Source of the DNA: Geothrix sp.
Lineage (GTDB): Bacteria > Acidobacteriota > Holophagae > Holophagales > Holophagaceae
Direction: 5' to 3'
NCBI GenBank assembly: GCA_030824075.1
Contig: JAVBYJ010000034.1
Coordinates: 1-58,290, forward strand
Length of the DNA stretch: 58,290 nucleotides
The number at the start of each line of letters is the position of its first letter. Position 1 is the first letter of the stretch. Below, in pieces: positions 33,990 through 42,415 of this stretch. Position numbers and translations under genes: made by a program. The notes under the pieces were generated by a model, which was given only the letters and a program-made list of their open reading frames with translations, did not search any database and was not told the origin of the DNA.

Positions 33990-34075
33990 TGGTGCCCGCG
34001 AGCAGACTCGAACTGCTACGGCTTGTGGCCACCACCCCCTCAAGATGGCGTGTCTACCAATTTCACCACGCGGGC
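33990..34075 (-). tRNA. tRNA-Leu(GAG)
   Basis: This 86-nt gene runs from GCCCGCG at 34075 to an encoded CCA at 33992-33990. The acceptor stem GCCCGCG/CGCGGGC is perfect with discriminator A. The D-arm reads TGGTGAAATTGGTAGACACG, the anticodon stem-loop CCATC-TTGAGGG-GGTGG has anticodon GAG, a class II long variable arm follows, and the T-loop is GTTCGAGTC. The pattern matches bacterial tRNA-Leu(GAG) closely. It is downstream of secG on the same strand, a common arrangement, with a terminator right after. Confidence 0.96.
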
Positions 34076-34144
34076 AACGTGGAAGGTCAAGTGTGTCTCA
34101 AAGCGCGGATGCGGTCAATGACCCGTTTCGCGGCCAGCGCGAGA

Positions 34145-34489
34145 CTACTTCTTCGCAGGGATGGAAGCGGGCGCAGGGGCGGGAGCCGGGACGGGAACCA
34201 CGGGGGCTGGTGTCGCAGCCGTGGGCTTGTCGGTGGTCTTGTCCAGCACCGAACGGTTCTCGCGAATGATCAAGACTTCGATGAACAGGGTGGTGATCAG
34301 GAAGCCCGCCGCCAGCCAGTAGGTGGCCTTGGAGAGAAAGGGTGTGGCGCCCTGGGCGCCGAAGGCAGAGTTCGCCCCGCCGCCGCCGAAGGAGGCCCCA
34401 AGGCCACCCTTGGTGCCGGGCTGCAACAGGATCGTCCCGATAAGGAGGACGCCGAAGAGGATGAGGAATGCGAGGGCGAGGCCGTTCAT
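34145..34489 (-). CDS. secG: preprotein translocase subunit SecG
   Basis: A 114-aa subunit of the SecYEG channel with two membrane helices (about residues 3-22 and 53-73). The conserved linker reads LLQPGTKGGLGASFGGGGANSAFG. The C-terminus is an Ala/Pro-rich tail (PAPVVPVPAPAPAPAS) ending in KK, longer than in E. coli. The ATG at 34489 has GGAG at 6-nt spacing. A CACACTAG motif lies 15 nt upstream of the start. tRNA-Leu follows on the same transcript. Confidence 0.93.
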   Translation of the reverse strand: MNGLALAFLILFGVLLIGTILLQPGTKGGLGASFGGGGANSAFGAQGATPFLSKATYWLAAGFLITTLFIEVLIIRENRSVLDKTTDKPTAATPAPVVPVPAPAPAPASIPAKK

Positions 34490-34526
34490 GGAAACTCCAA
34501 CCATCTAGTGTGTCATGGTCGGTCGC

Positions 34527-35558
34527 CTACATCCAGAGCCCTGTGAGACCGGGGGCCTGGAGCACCCGGTGAACGGCCTGGGCCTGCTCCACCAGACGGA
34601 TGAAGTCCGAAGGCAGGAGGGCCTGCGGACCATCGCTGAGGGCCTTCTCCGGGTGGCAATGCGTCTCCACCAGCAGGCCATCGGCACCTGCGGCGACGCC
34701 TGCGAGTCCGCAGGGAATCACCAGATCGCGGCGTCCTGTGGCGTGGCTGGGATCCACCATCACGGGCAGGTGGGTAAGGGCCTTGGCCGCCGGGACCACG
34801 CTGATATCCAGGGTGTTGCGGGCGTGATCGGACCAGGTGCGGATGCCACGTTCGCACAGCACCACGTTGCGGTTGCCTTCACCCAGCACGTACTCGGCAG
34901 CGTAGAGCCATTCCTCCAGCGTGGCCGATGGGCCGCGCTTGAGCAGCACGGGCTTGCCGCAGCGTCCGGCGCGGCGAAGCAGGGCGAAGTTCTGCATGTT
35001 GCGGGCGCCGATCTGCACCATGTCCGCGCAGCGCTCCACCTCGTCGAAGACCTCCACTTCGGTGGCCTCGGTGACGATGCCCAGGTCGAACTCGGCACGG
35101 GCTTCTTCCAGGATGCGAAGGCCTTCCAGGCCCAGGCCCTGGAAGGCGTAGGGGCTGGTGCGGGGCTTGTAGGCGCCCGCCCGCAGCAGCTTCACCCCGG
35201 CCTCGGCCACGTAGCGGGCCACGGTAAAGAGTTGTTCCCGGCTTTCCACCCCGCAGGGGCCGCCCACCAGGGCCAGTTCCGGCCCGCCGATCTTCACGCC
35301 GCGCACCTCCACCACCGTCCGACCCGCCACGGCATCGGCACTGGCCAGCTTGTAGGGGCTGGTGATGGGCACCACCCGGCGCACGCCAGCCATGGGCTCG
35401 ATGCGGTCGGCTTTCAGGGCCTTGGAGGCGTTGGGAGCCACGATGCTCCGTGATTCCGGGGTCTCGTTCACCTGGCAGCGGACCCCCGAGGCTTCCAGCA
35501 GGGACACGACCTCCCTCACCTGGTCAGGCGTAGCGCTGCGTTCCATGAGGATGAGCAT
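34527..35558 (-). CDS. aroF: 3-deoxy-7-phosphoheptulonate synthase (DAHP synthase)
   Basis: A 343-aa type I-beta enzyme joining PEP and erythrose 4-phosphate, the first step of aromatic amino acid synthesis. The N-terminal about 70 residues (MLILMERSATPDQVREVVSL) form the ferredoxin-like regulatory domain known from Thermotoga-type enzymes, so feedback by Tyr/Phe is likely. The barrel shows GGPCGVES, AGAYKPRTSPYAFQGLG, IGARNMQNF, LLKRGPSATLEEW and VMVDPSHATGRRD. The start at 35558 has AGAGG at 8-nt spacing. Confidence 0.93.
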   Translation of the reverse strand: MLILMERSATPDQVREVVSLLEASGVRCQVNETPESRSIVAPNASKALKADRIEPMAGVRRVVPITSPYKLASADAVAGRTVVEVRGVKIGGPELALVGGPCGVESREQLFTVARYVAEAGVKLLRAGAYKPRTSPYAFQGLGLEGLRILEEARAEFDLGIVTEATEVEVFDEVERCADMVQIGARNMQNFALLRRAGRCGKPVLLKRGPSATLEEWLYAAEYVLGEGNRNVVLCERGIRTWSDHARNTLDISVVPAAKALTHLPVMVDPSHATGRRDLVIPCGLAGVAAGADGLLVETHCHPEKALSDGPQALLPSDFIRLVEQAQAVHRVLQAPGLTGLWM

Positions 35559-35658
35559 GAGGTGGGCCTCTCGAAGCACCGCCATTCTAGCGGGAGCTGG
35601 AGGGCGGGACCTGGACACCTTCGCTCGTCCAGTCGCACACTAGCCACGGAGGTCTCCC

Positions 35659-36420
35659 ATGAGGCGCGCTCCCTGGCTTGTGATTCCCATCCTGTTCGCA
35701 TTCGGTTGCACACGGCCGGAGGTCGAGGCCTTCCGCCAGCGACCCGCACCCATCCAGGTGAGCGTGAGCCTGCCATCTGGCCTCGCGGATAGGGACGGTT
35801 TTCAGAAGGAATATGCCTCCGCCCTGCGGGCCCGGCTTGCCACCCGCGTGGTGGTGGTGCCTGAAGGTGTGAAACCACCCGTGGGGGCGGCGGAACTCCA
35901 AGTGGACATCCGGGATATTTCCCCTGCGCCGGGTCAGGCGAGTCCCGCCGCCATTGGCGTGGCGACTGGCGTGACCGTGGGTGTCCTCAGCGCCGCCTCG
36001 GGCAACCGGGGCTGGGGTGTGGTGGATGGCCTGTTCTGGGGGCTCTGGGCAGGCAGCCATGCTTCCATGCACCGGGAGCGTGTTCAGGATCGCCTGGGCT
36101 ATCGACCCCAGGTGGTGAGGGCTCAGGTGCGCCTCATGCAGCCGGGGAATCCCGAGCCGCTCTGGGTGGAAGCCATTGAGCCAGTGGAGGTCGTGGAAGC
36201 CATGGATCCCCTTCCGTACGGTTCGCGCGATGACGATGGCCGGATCCGCGAAGAAGAGGCCAAGGGCTTCGCCCGGGTGGTGGTGCAGAAGCTATCCGCC
36301 ACCTTCCAGTGGCCGCGTTTCGCGGAACAGCGGTTCTATGAGGCCCCTCCCGCGCCCAAGGTCGTGGAACCGCCTCCGGTACCGAAGCTTGAAATTCCAG
36401 CCGAACACAAGCAGGACTGA
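35659..36420 (+). CDS. hypothetical lipoprotein
   Basis: A 253-aa putative lipoprotein. The signal MRRAPWLVIPILFAFGC ends at a lipobox Cys17. The body has beta-rich stretches, a Gly/Ala-rich possibly membrane-inserting segment (AAIGVATGVTVGVLSAASG, about 96-114) and a Pro-rich C-terminus (APPAPKVVEPPPVPK). I do not recognise a family; the layout recalls DUF4136-like envelope lipoproteins, but this is weak. GGAGG precedes the ATG. Its stop shares one base with the start of the zinc-ribbon gene (TGATG), so the two are coupled. Confidence 0.7.
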   Translation: MRRAPWLVIPILFAFGCTRPEVEAFRQRPAPIQVSVSLPSGLADRDGFQKEYASALRARLATRVVVVPEGVKPPVGAAELQVDIRDISPAPGQASPAAIGVATGVTVGVLSAASGNRGWGVVDGLFWGLWAGSHASMHRERVQDRLGYRPQVVRAQVRLMQPGNPEPLWVEAIEPVEVVEAMDPLPYGSRDDDGRIREEEAKGFARVVVQKLSATFQWPRFAEQRFYEAPPAPKVVEPPPVPKLEIPAEHKQD

Positions 36421-37163
36421 TGGAGGCCCGCGTCCTCCGCTGTTCCGGCTGCGGTGCCTCCGTGCCGCCGGATGCCCCCCAGTGTCCCTACTGCCAGGCC
36501 CAGCTTGCCACGGTGGCTTGCCCGGCCTGCTTCGCCCTGGCGCCCCTGTCAGCGGACCACTGCCCGGGCTGTGGGGCCGTGCTGGCACCGCGTTCAACCG
36601 CAGTACCGGAGGGTGCGCCTTGTCCCGGCTGCGCGAAGCCGCTCGCCAGTTCCAGGATCGGGGACCTAGAGATGCAAGCCTGCCAGGCCTGCGGCGGACT
36701 CTGGCTGGATCGCGCCATGTTCGAGCAGCTGGGTACCAGCCGTGAGCGCCAGGGGGCGGTGCTGGGCGCACTGCCCTCGCCAACCGAACCCCCAACGGCC
36801 ACGCTGGAACCAGTGCGCTACCGTCCCTGTCCTGCCTGCGCCCAGCGGATGAACCGCGTGAACTATGCCAAGCGCTCCGGCGTGGTGCTGGATGTGTGCA
36901 AGGCCCACGGCATCTGGTTCGATCAGGACGAGCTGCGCCGCGTACTGGCCTTCATCGCTGGCGGCGGCCTGGACCGCGCCCGGGAACGGGACATGGAGGA
37001 CCTGAAGGAGGCCAAGCGGGCCGCCGCCGTGCAGATCCCCCAACATCCGGCATCCTCGTTTGAATTCCGCCAGCAGATGAATGCCCAGGGGCATTGGCTC
37101 AGTTCCGTGGGGCTGGTGGCGCTGGCCATGGATGTGGCAGAGGTTTTCCTCGATCGAGACTGA
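36420..37163 (+). CDS. multi-zinc-ribbon protein (zf-TFIIB type)
   Basis: A 247-aa cytosolic protein with five CxxC-based elements. The N-terminus has two double-zinc-ribbon units (CSGCGASVPPDAPQCPYC and CPACFALAPLSADHCPGC). Two zf-TFIIB modules follow (CPGCAKPL ... CQACGGLWLDRAMFEQL, about residues 61-100, and CPACAQRM ... CKAHGIWFDQDELRRVL, about 138-175). In the second, His replaces the last Cys. The charged helical tail may bind partners. Function is unknown. It is translationally coupled to the preceding lipoprotein and ends flush against tpiA. Confidence 0.78.
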   Translation: MEARVLRCSGCGASVPPDAPQCPYCQAQLATVACPACFALAPLSADHCPGCGAVLAPRSTAVPEGAPCPGCAKPLASSRIGDLEMQACQACGGLWLDRAMFEQLGTSRERQGAVLGALPSPTEPPTATLEPVRYRPCPACAQRMNRVNYAKRSGVVLDVCKAHGIWFDQDELRRVLAFIAGGGLDRARERDMEDLKEAKRAAAVQIPQHPASSFEFRQQMNAQGHWLSSVGLVALAMDVAEVFLDRD

Positions 37164-37898
37164 TTAGCCCGCCTGCTTCACCAGCTCCGCGAACTTCCCT
37201 GGATCCAGGCTGGCGCCACCAACGAGGCCGCCAGCGACCTCGGGGATGCCCAGCAGTTCGGGGAAGCTCTCCGGGGTGACGCTGCCGCCGTAGAGGATGG
37301 GGACCTGGCTACCGGTTTCCGGGAGGAGCCGGTTCAGTTCGGCGCGGATGAAGGCGTGGGCTTCCAGCACCTGGGCGGCTTCGGCGCGGCGGCCGGTGCC
37401 GATGGCCCAGACGGGCTCGTAGGCGACCCAAAGAGGGCCGGGGCCGGTCTCAGCCAGGATGGACAATTGCTGTCCAAGCACGGCCAGAGTCTGATCAGCG
37501 TCGCGTTGGGCCAGGGATTCGCCGATGCACAAGAGCGGCAGCAGGTCCCACTGCCAGGCGGCCTTGATCTTCTTGGCCAGGGCCGCGTCGGTTTCGCCGA
37601 AGAACTGGCGACGCTCACTATGTCCGAGGATCACGCCGGAACAGCCCGCATCCCGAAGCTGGGGCATAGAAATTTCGCCCGTGAAGGCGCCCTTGGCTTC
37701 GGCGTGGCCGTTCTGCCCGAACACCCGAAGGCCCTTCGTCCGGACCAGGCTGCTGACCAGATGCAGCAGCGTGTAGGGTGGCGCAATCCCGACTTCGGAT
37801 TCCGGCTCGGGTCCCATATGAACGAGCAGGTCCTCGCAGAAGGACTTCGCCTCCCCGGAGGCCAGATTCATCTTCCAGTTGGCGACAACACAGCGCAT
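37164..37898 (-). CDS. tpiA: triose-phosphate isomerase
   Basis: A 244-aa TIM-barrel enzyme interconverting dihydroxyacetone phosphate and glyceraldehyde 3-phosphate. Active-site elements are Asn7/Lys9 in VANWKMN, the catalytic His in VILGHSERR, the catalytic Glu in VAYEPVWAIGTG and the phosphate loop YGGSVTPESF. GGAG lies just upstream of the ATG. It is 9 nt downstream of pgk, forming a pgk-tpiA operon; gap is not adjacent. Confidence 0.97.
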   Translation of the reverse strand: MRCVVANWKMNLASGEAKSFCEDLLVHMGPEPESEVGIAPPYTLLHLVSSLVRTKGLRVFGQNGHAEAKGAFTGEISMPQLRDAGCSGVILGHSERRQFFGETDAALAKKIKAAWQWDLLPLLCIGESLAQRDADQTLAVLGQQLSILAETGPGPLWVAYEPVWAIGTGRRAEAAQVLEAHAFIRAELNRLLPETGSQVPILYGGSVTPESFPELLGIPEVAGGLVGGASLDPGKFAELVKQAG

Positions 37899-37907
37899 GG
37901 GATCTCC

Positions 37908-39104
37908 TTAGTTGGATAGGGCGATGACACCCGGGAGTTCAAGTCCGCTGAGGAATTCCAGGCTGGCGCCGCCCCCGGTGGAGACATGGCTCATGCGGGA
38001 GGCCACACCCGCCTGATTCACGGCGGCCACGCTGTCGCCGCCACCCACCAGCACGAAGGCTCCCTTGTCGGCGATTTCGGCCAGTTCTTCGGCCACCGTC
38101 AAGGTCCCGCTGGCGTAGGGGGCCATCTCGAAAACCCCCATGGGGCCGTTCCAGAGCAGGGTCTTTGCGGCACGGATCTCCGCGCTGTAGGCCGCGACCG
38201 TTTCAGGGCCGATGTCCAGAGCCATGCGATCCACGGGGACATTCTGATCCAAGGTGATGGCGCAGTCGGCATCCGCCTTGAATTCAGAGGCGGCCACATG
38301 GTCGAGGGGCAGCATGAGGCGGGTGCCCTTGGCTTCAGCCTGTTTCAGCAGGTCCAGGGACATCTCCAACTTGTCCTCTTCGCAGAGGCTCTTGCCGATC
38401 TCGAACCCCTGGGCCTTGAGGAAGGTGTAGCTCATGGCGCCGCCGATGAGGATGGCGTCAGCCTTGCCGAGGAAGTTCTGGATGAGCTCGATCTTGTCGC
38501 TCACCTTGGCGCCGCCGAAGATCACCACCAGCGGCTTGTCGGGGTTGTGGATGACTTTGCCCAGGGCCTTCAGCTCCTTTTCCATGAGGAAGCCGGCGGC
38601 CACGCGGTCCTTGGGAAAGTGGGCGACCATGCCGCTCACCGAGGCATGGGCCCGATGGGCGGAGCCGAAGGCGTCGTTCACATAGATGTCGGCCAGCTTC
38701 GCCAGGCTGGCAGCGAAGTCCTCCTTGTTCTTGGTTTCGCCCTTCTCAAAGCGCAGGTTCTCCAGCAGGAGTATCTGGCCCGGCTTCAGGGCGGCGGCTT
38801 CGGCCTCCACGGCCGCGCCGTTCACGTAGCTGGCCAGCCGGCAGTCGAAGCCCTGCTCCTTGAGCCAGGCGGCCACGGGCGCCGCGCTGTAGGCGGCTTC
38901 GAACCCCTTGCCCTCGGGGCGTCCCAGGTGCGAGGCCAGCACCACCGAGGCGCCGCCGTCGAGCAGGCACTTCAGGGTGGGAAGGGTCTCGCGGATGCGG
39001 GTGGCATCGGTGATCTGGCCCTCCTTCAACGGCACATTCAGATCCGCCCGCAGGAAGACCCGGTGGCCCTTCACATTGAGGTCCCGCACCGACTGGAAGC
39101 CCAT
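37908..39104 (-). CDS. pgk: phosphoglycerate kinase
   Basis: A 398-aa glycolytic enzyme transferring phosphate from 1,3-bisphosphoglycerate to ADP. The N-terminal RVFLRADLNVPLKEG, SHLGRPEGKGF, LLENLRFEKGETKN, the hinge GGAKVSDKIELIQNFL and the C-terminal nucleotide region NGPMGVFEMAPYASGT and VGGGDSVAAVNQAG are all present. The start at 39104 with AAGGAG at 6-nt spacing is preferred to an in-frame start ten codons upstream. Confidence 0.97.
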   Translation of the reverse strand: MGFQSVRDLNVKGHRVFLRADLNVPLKEGQITDATRIRETLPTLKCLLDGGASVVLASHLGRPEGKGFEAAYSAAPVAAWLKEQGFDCRLASYVNGAAVEAEAAALKPGQILLLENLRFEKGETKNKEDFAASLAKLADIYVNDAFGSAHRAHASVSGMVAHFPKDRVAAGFLMEKELKALGKVIHNPDKPLVVIFGGAKVSDKIELIQNFLGKADAILIGGAMSYTFLKAQGFEIGKSLCEEDKLEMSLDLLKQAEAKGTRLMLPLDHVAASEFKADADCAITLDQNVPVDRMALDIGPETVAAYSAEIRAAKTLLWNGPMGVFEMAPYASGTLTVAEELAEIADKGAFVLVGGGDSVAAVNQAGVASRMSHVSTGGGASLEFLSGLELPGVIALSN

Positions 39105-39170
39105 GGCTGCTCCTTGCAAATGGAATGGCTTCATTCTGACGGAGGATGCGTCGGTAAGCTATCGCCGCCG

Positions 39171-39896
39171 CTACCACGCCTTCTCGAAGATGCCGATCCA
39201 CCGGGGACTGCCTTCGGTGAAGGCTTCACCGGCGTAGGTTCCCAGGACGCGACGGAGACGGAGGCCCGCGCGGACGGCCATTTCCTGGAGGTCCGTGGGA
39301 TGGTAGAGACGCACGCTCTCCATGACCTCACGCTGATCACCCGTATCCATGCGCGTGAGGGTCATGCGCTTCACCAGCCGGTCCCCTTCGAGCGATCGGT
39401 GGCTCTGGGCGCGCACGCCGCCCCGCTCCACCGTGTCCGTGGGAACCAGGGTCCGGGCCACCAGGTCGGCATTGAGGTAGTCCATCACCAGTACACCATT
39501 GGGCTCAAGCAGGGCGCCGAGACGCAGCATCAGGGCGCGGTTCTCGGCATCCGAAAAATACCCGAAGGGGGTGAACCAGAGGCAGATGCCACGGAGGGTG
39601 CCCTCTCGCACGGGTAGCTGACGCATATCGCCCCGAACGAGCCAGGGGCGCAGCCCCCCGGGGGCCATGCCGAGCAGGGTCCGGGAGAGATCCATGCCGA
39701 AGGCCAGGGGGTTCGTCCGCCGTAGGATCTCCAGGTGCCGCCCAGCGCCGCAGGCGAGGTCGAGCACGGGACCTTCGGCCAGCTCTGGCGCCACACGCAG
39801 GGCCCGGCCCACGGCGATGCGGGCCTCCTCTGCGTCCCGATGGGAGTAGAGCAGGGCATAGTCCTCGTCAAACCAGCCTTCGAACCACTCGGCCAA
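39171..39896 (-). CDS. SAM-dependent methyltransferase
   Basis: A class I methyltransferase of about 241 aa. The SAM-binding motif I is VLDLACGAGRHLEILR and motif II follows in FGMDLSRTLL; the N-terminal WFEGWFDEDYALLYSHRD is a conserved lead-in. The substrate is unknown. The start is ambiguous: TTG at 39896 has AAGGA at 7-nt spacing and fits the family N-terminus, whereas an ATG at 40004 would add an unlikely Cys-rich leader overlapping divergent rbfA. The TTG is preferred. Confidence 0.8.
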   Translation of the reverse strand: MAEWFEGWFDEDYALLYSHRDAEEARIAVGRALRVAPELAEGPVLDLACGAGRHLEILRRTNPLAFGMDLSRTLLGMAPGGLRPWLVRGDMRQLPVREGTLRGICLWFTPFGYFSDAENRALMLRLGALLEPNGVLVMDYLNADLVARTLVPTDTVERGGVRAQSHRSLEGDRLVKRMTLTRMDTGDQREVMESVRLYHPTDLQEMAVRAGLRLRRVLGTYAGEAFTEGSPRWIGIFEKAW

Positions 39897-39976
39897 TGCA
39901 GTGTCCTTAGAAACATCCAGAGTATCCCGGGGCGGGGAGACAGCCTCCAAGTAGAAGGCGAAAAAGCAGCCTCGGC

Positions 39977-39982
39977 TACAAT
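39977..39982 (+). promoter_or_regulatory. -10 element of rbfA-truB
   Basis: TACAAT in the context GGCTACAATGGG lies 20 nt before the rbfA ATG, the same distance and nearly the same context as CGCTACAATGCT before glyQ. No clear -35 is visible. Confidence 0.4.
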
Positions 39983-40002
39983 GGGAACTGCAAAGGACAC
40001 CC

Positions 40003-40407
40003 ATGGAACGCCCCGAACGCCTTGAAGACCAGGTTCACTTCCTCCTCTCTACCCTCGTGCAGCGTGAATTGCGGGACCCGGAGCTGGGTTTCGTGACGCT
40101 CACCGCGGTGCGTCTGTCGCCCGACCGCAGCGTGGCCAGAGTGTATTTCACAGTTCTGCCGGCCAACGGTGGCGACCAGGAAGCCCAGGATGGGCTCACC
40201 CGCAAGGCCCTGGGCCGGGCGGCCGGCTTTCTTCGCAGTCAGCTCGCCTCGCGCCTCAAGATGCGCCGGGTGCCTGAGCTGCGGTTCTTTCCTGACGGGA
40301 AACTGGAAGAAGGCAACCACCTGGAGACCCTGCTGGCGGAGATCGAGAAGGAACGAGTCATGCGGCCGGCGGATCCCGAGGCCGACGCGGGCACGACGGA
40401 AGCCTGA
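40003..40407 (+). CDS. rbfA: 30S ribosome-binding factor RbfA
   Basis: A 134-aa KH-fold maturation factor for 16S rRNA 5'-end processing and cold adaptation. Family blocks are VQRELRDPELGFVTLTAVRLSPD, ARVYFTVLP and LRSQLASRLKMRRVPELRF. The C-terminal tail (ADPEADAGTTEA) is acidic. Its TGA is directly followed by the truB ATG, so the two are co-translated, a common bacterial pair. Confidence 0.94.
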   Translation: MERPERLEDQVHFLLSTLVQRELRDPELGFVTLTAVRLSPDRSVARVYFTVLPANGGDQEAQDGLTRKALGRAAGFLRSQLASRLKMRRVPELRFFPDGKLEEGNHLETLLAEIEKERVMRPADPEADAGTTEA

Positions 40408-41304
40408 ATGATCGAATCCGGCATCCACCTCGTCCACAAGACCGTGGGACAGAGCAGCTTTGACGTGATCCGCGGGTTCAAGCACCGGGCCTTCGAGGCC
40501 GGTCAGAAGAAGCTGGCCCTGGGCCATGGCGGCACACTGGACCCCTTCGCGGAGGGACTCCTGCTGGTGATGGCGGGGCAGGCCACCCGACTCATGGAGC
40601 TGATGCATCCGCTGCCCAAGACCTATGTGGCGGAAGTCGCCTGGGGGGTGGAGACGGACACCTGTGACCTGCATGGAAAGGCCATCTCGGAGGCTGGGGC
40701 CGCCCAGCTCACGCTTGAATCACTGGATTCTGCGCTGGTGCCCTTCCTCGGCTGGACGGACCAGGTGCCTCCCGCCACCAGCGCCAAGAAGATCGATGGC
40801 GAGGCCGCCTACAAGAAGGCCCACCGGGGTGAGGAGGTGGTGATGAAACCATGCCGGGTATTCCTCCTGGCAGCCCGCTGGATCGCCCACGATCTCCCAC
40901 GGCGGAGCACCCTGGAACTCACGTGCCGGGGTGGCTTCTACGTGCGGAGCCTCGCCCGGGACCTGGGCCGTGCCTTGGGGTGCGGTGCCCACCTGACGGC
41001 CCTCCGGCGCACGGCCATCGGCCCCTGGGCGGATCCCGGTGAAGGCCAGGAATGCCTGCTTCGCGGCGCGGACCTGCTGCCCTGGTGTCCCTCGCGGCTG
41101 CTCACGGACCAAGAGGCCGACCATCTGAGCCATGGCCGCGTCATTCCCGTGGGTGAATCCGTCCCTGCGACCTGGGCCATGCCTGAAGGCTTCCCCGACC
41201 CCGGCGCGCCGCTGCGGGCCCTGCATGAGGGGCGTCTCGTGGCTCTGCTCAAGCCTGCCGAGGAAGGCCTACGTACCTTTGCCAATCTGCGGGGCGGGCT
41301 CTAG
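40408..41304 (+). CDS. truB: tRNA pseudouridine(55) synthase TruB
   Basis: A 298-aa enzyme making pseudouridine 55 in the tRNA T-loop. The catalytic Asp45 is in LGHGGTLDPFAEGLL; the family blocks KTYVAEVAWGVETDTCDLHG and GGFYVRSLARDLGRALGCGAHLTALRRTAIGPW are present, and a PUA-like C-terminus follows. It abuts rbfA without a gap. Its TAG forms half of a CTAG palindrome whose other strand gives the TAG of the convergent TerC gene. Confidence 0.95.
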   Translation: MIESGIHLVHKTVGQSSFDVIRGFKHRAFEAGQKKLALGHGGTLDPFAEGLLLVMAGQATRLMELMHPLPKTYVAEVAWGVETDTCDLHGKAISEAGAAQLTLESLDSALVPFLGWTDQVPPATSAKKIDGEAAYKKAHRGEEVVMKPCRVFLLAARWIAHDLPRRSTLELTCRGGFYVRSLARDLGRALGCGAHLTALRRTAIGPWADPGEGQECLLRGADLLPWCPSRLLTDQEADHLSHGRVIPVGESVPATWAMPEGFPDPGAPLRALHEGRLVALLKPAEEGLRTFANLRGGL

Positions 41305-42077
41305 GGCCTTCTTTCAGAGGAGGGCGTGGTCTTTTCGGGCGCTTCGATCCACTCGGAGTGCAGGTGGACCGGTTTCGCCTTGGTCCTCAGCCGCAGGTTC
41401 AGCATCTCGACCAGCAGGGAGAAGGCCATCGCGAAATAGACGTAGCCCTTGGGGATGTGCATGCCGGTCCCCTCACCCACGAGCGTGGTGCCGATGAGGA
41501 GCAGGAAGCTGAGGGCGAGGATCTTCAGGGTCGGGTGGGCCTCGACGAAATCGCTGATGGGCTTGGCGGCCAGCATCATCACGCCGACGGAGATGACGAC
41601 CGCGGTGACCATGACTCCCAGGTCCCGGGCCATGCCGACGGCGGTGATCACTGAATCCAGGGAGAAGACGATGTCGAGCAGCATGATCTGGATCAACACC
41701 CCGGAGAACGACGGGGCGACCTTCTTCACGGATTCGCCTTCGATGCCCTCGAGTTTGTGGTGGATCTCGTGTGTTGCCTTGGCGATCAGGAAGAGCCCGC
41801 CGCCGAGCAGGATGAGATCCCGCCCCGAGAAGCCGTGCCCCAGGATCTGGAACAGGGGATTCGTGAGCCTCACGATCCATGCGATCGACATGAGCAGCAG
41901 GATGCGCATGCCCATCGCGAGCAGCAGGCCGGTCTGCCGGGCCTTCGCCTGCTTCTCCGCGGGGAGCTTCCCGGCCAGGATCGAGATGAAGATGATGTTG
42001 TCGATGCCCAGGACAATCTCGAGGACCGTCAGCGTCAAAAGGGCAATCCAGGCCTCGGGATTGGTCATCCAGCTCAT
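41301..42077 (-). CDS. TerC family integral membrane protein
   Basis: A 258-aa protein with seven or eight membrane helices. The two acidic intramembrane motifs are EIVLGIDNIIFISILAGKLP (about residues 20-39) and LLDIVFSLDSVITAVGMA (about 134-151). TerC/Alx-type proteins handle manganese efflux or metalate exported enzymes; this subfamily (YgdQ-like) is uncharacterised. The long C-terminus is cytosolic and polar. It converges on truB with a 4-bp overlap. Confidence 0.88.
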   Translation of the reverse strand: MSWMTNPEAWIALLTLTVLEIVLGIDNIIFISILAGKLPAEKQAKARQTGLLLAMGMRILLLMSIAWIVRLTNPLFQILGHGFSGRDLILLGGGLFLIAKATHEIHHKLEGIEGESVKKVAPSFSGVLIQIMLLDIVFSLDSVITAVGMARDLGVMVTAVVISVGVMMLAAKPISDFVEAHPTLKILALSFLLLIGTTLVGEGTGMHIPKGYVYFAMAFSLLVEMLNLRLRTKAKPVHLHSEWIEAPEKTTPSSERRP

Positions 42078-42151
42078 GGGGCGGCCTCTCCGGCAGTCGG
42101 TGAACCGAAAAGCCCTATCCTAGCCTGGCTGGCTTCCGAAGGCCTAGCTAG

Positions 42152-42415
42152 CTAGTCCTGAGCGGGCACCCTTGCGGCCAGATCGTCGAGCACCTGCAGC
42201 ATGTGCTGGCACTCTTCGCAGCTGGTGTGGGGGGTGCCGCAGGGGAAACCGTCGCTCTGCATGCCGAGACAACGGGGTTGCTGGATGAAGCGCACCAGCT
42301 CAGCCAGAAGGCCGGAGACCTTCGTGCGGAGGGGACTGTCCGGGATCTCCCGGAGGGCCATGACGATCTTCCATTCCTCGGCGTTGAGGGTGGTCTGGAT
42401 GGCGGTATCCGTCAT
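42152..42415 (-). CDS. small cysteine-containing protein upstream-unlinked (hypothetical)
   Basis: An 87-aa protein with a helical N-terminus (TTLNAEEWKIVMALREIPDSP) and a Cys/His-containing C-terminal half (CLGMQSDGFPCGTPHTSCEECQHM). Four Cys and two His in about 25 residues suggest metal or redox chemistry. AGGAGG at 7 nt supports the ATG at 42415. It begins 26 nt after the ferredoxin oxidoreductase genes on the same strand, so it is probably the last gene of that operon. No family is recognised. Confidence 0.65.
   Translation of the reverse strand: MTDTAIQTTLNAEEWKIVMALREIPDSPLRTKVSGLLAELVRFIQQPRCLGMQSDGFPCGTPHTSCEECQHMLQVLDDLAARVPAQD

Noticed and set aside
39897..40004. ATG at 40004 as start of the methyltransferase
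   Set aside because: It would add a Cys-rich leader overlapping divergent rbfA and its -10 box; TTG 39896 has a proper ribosome site.
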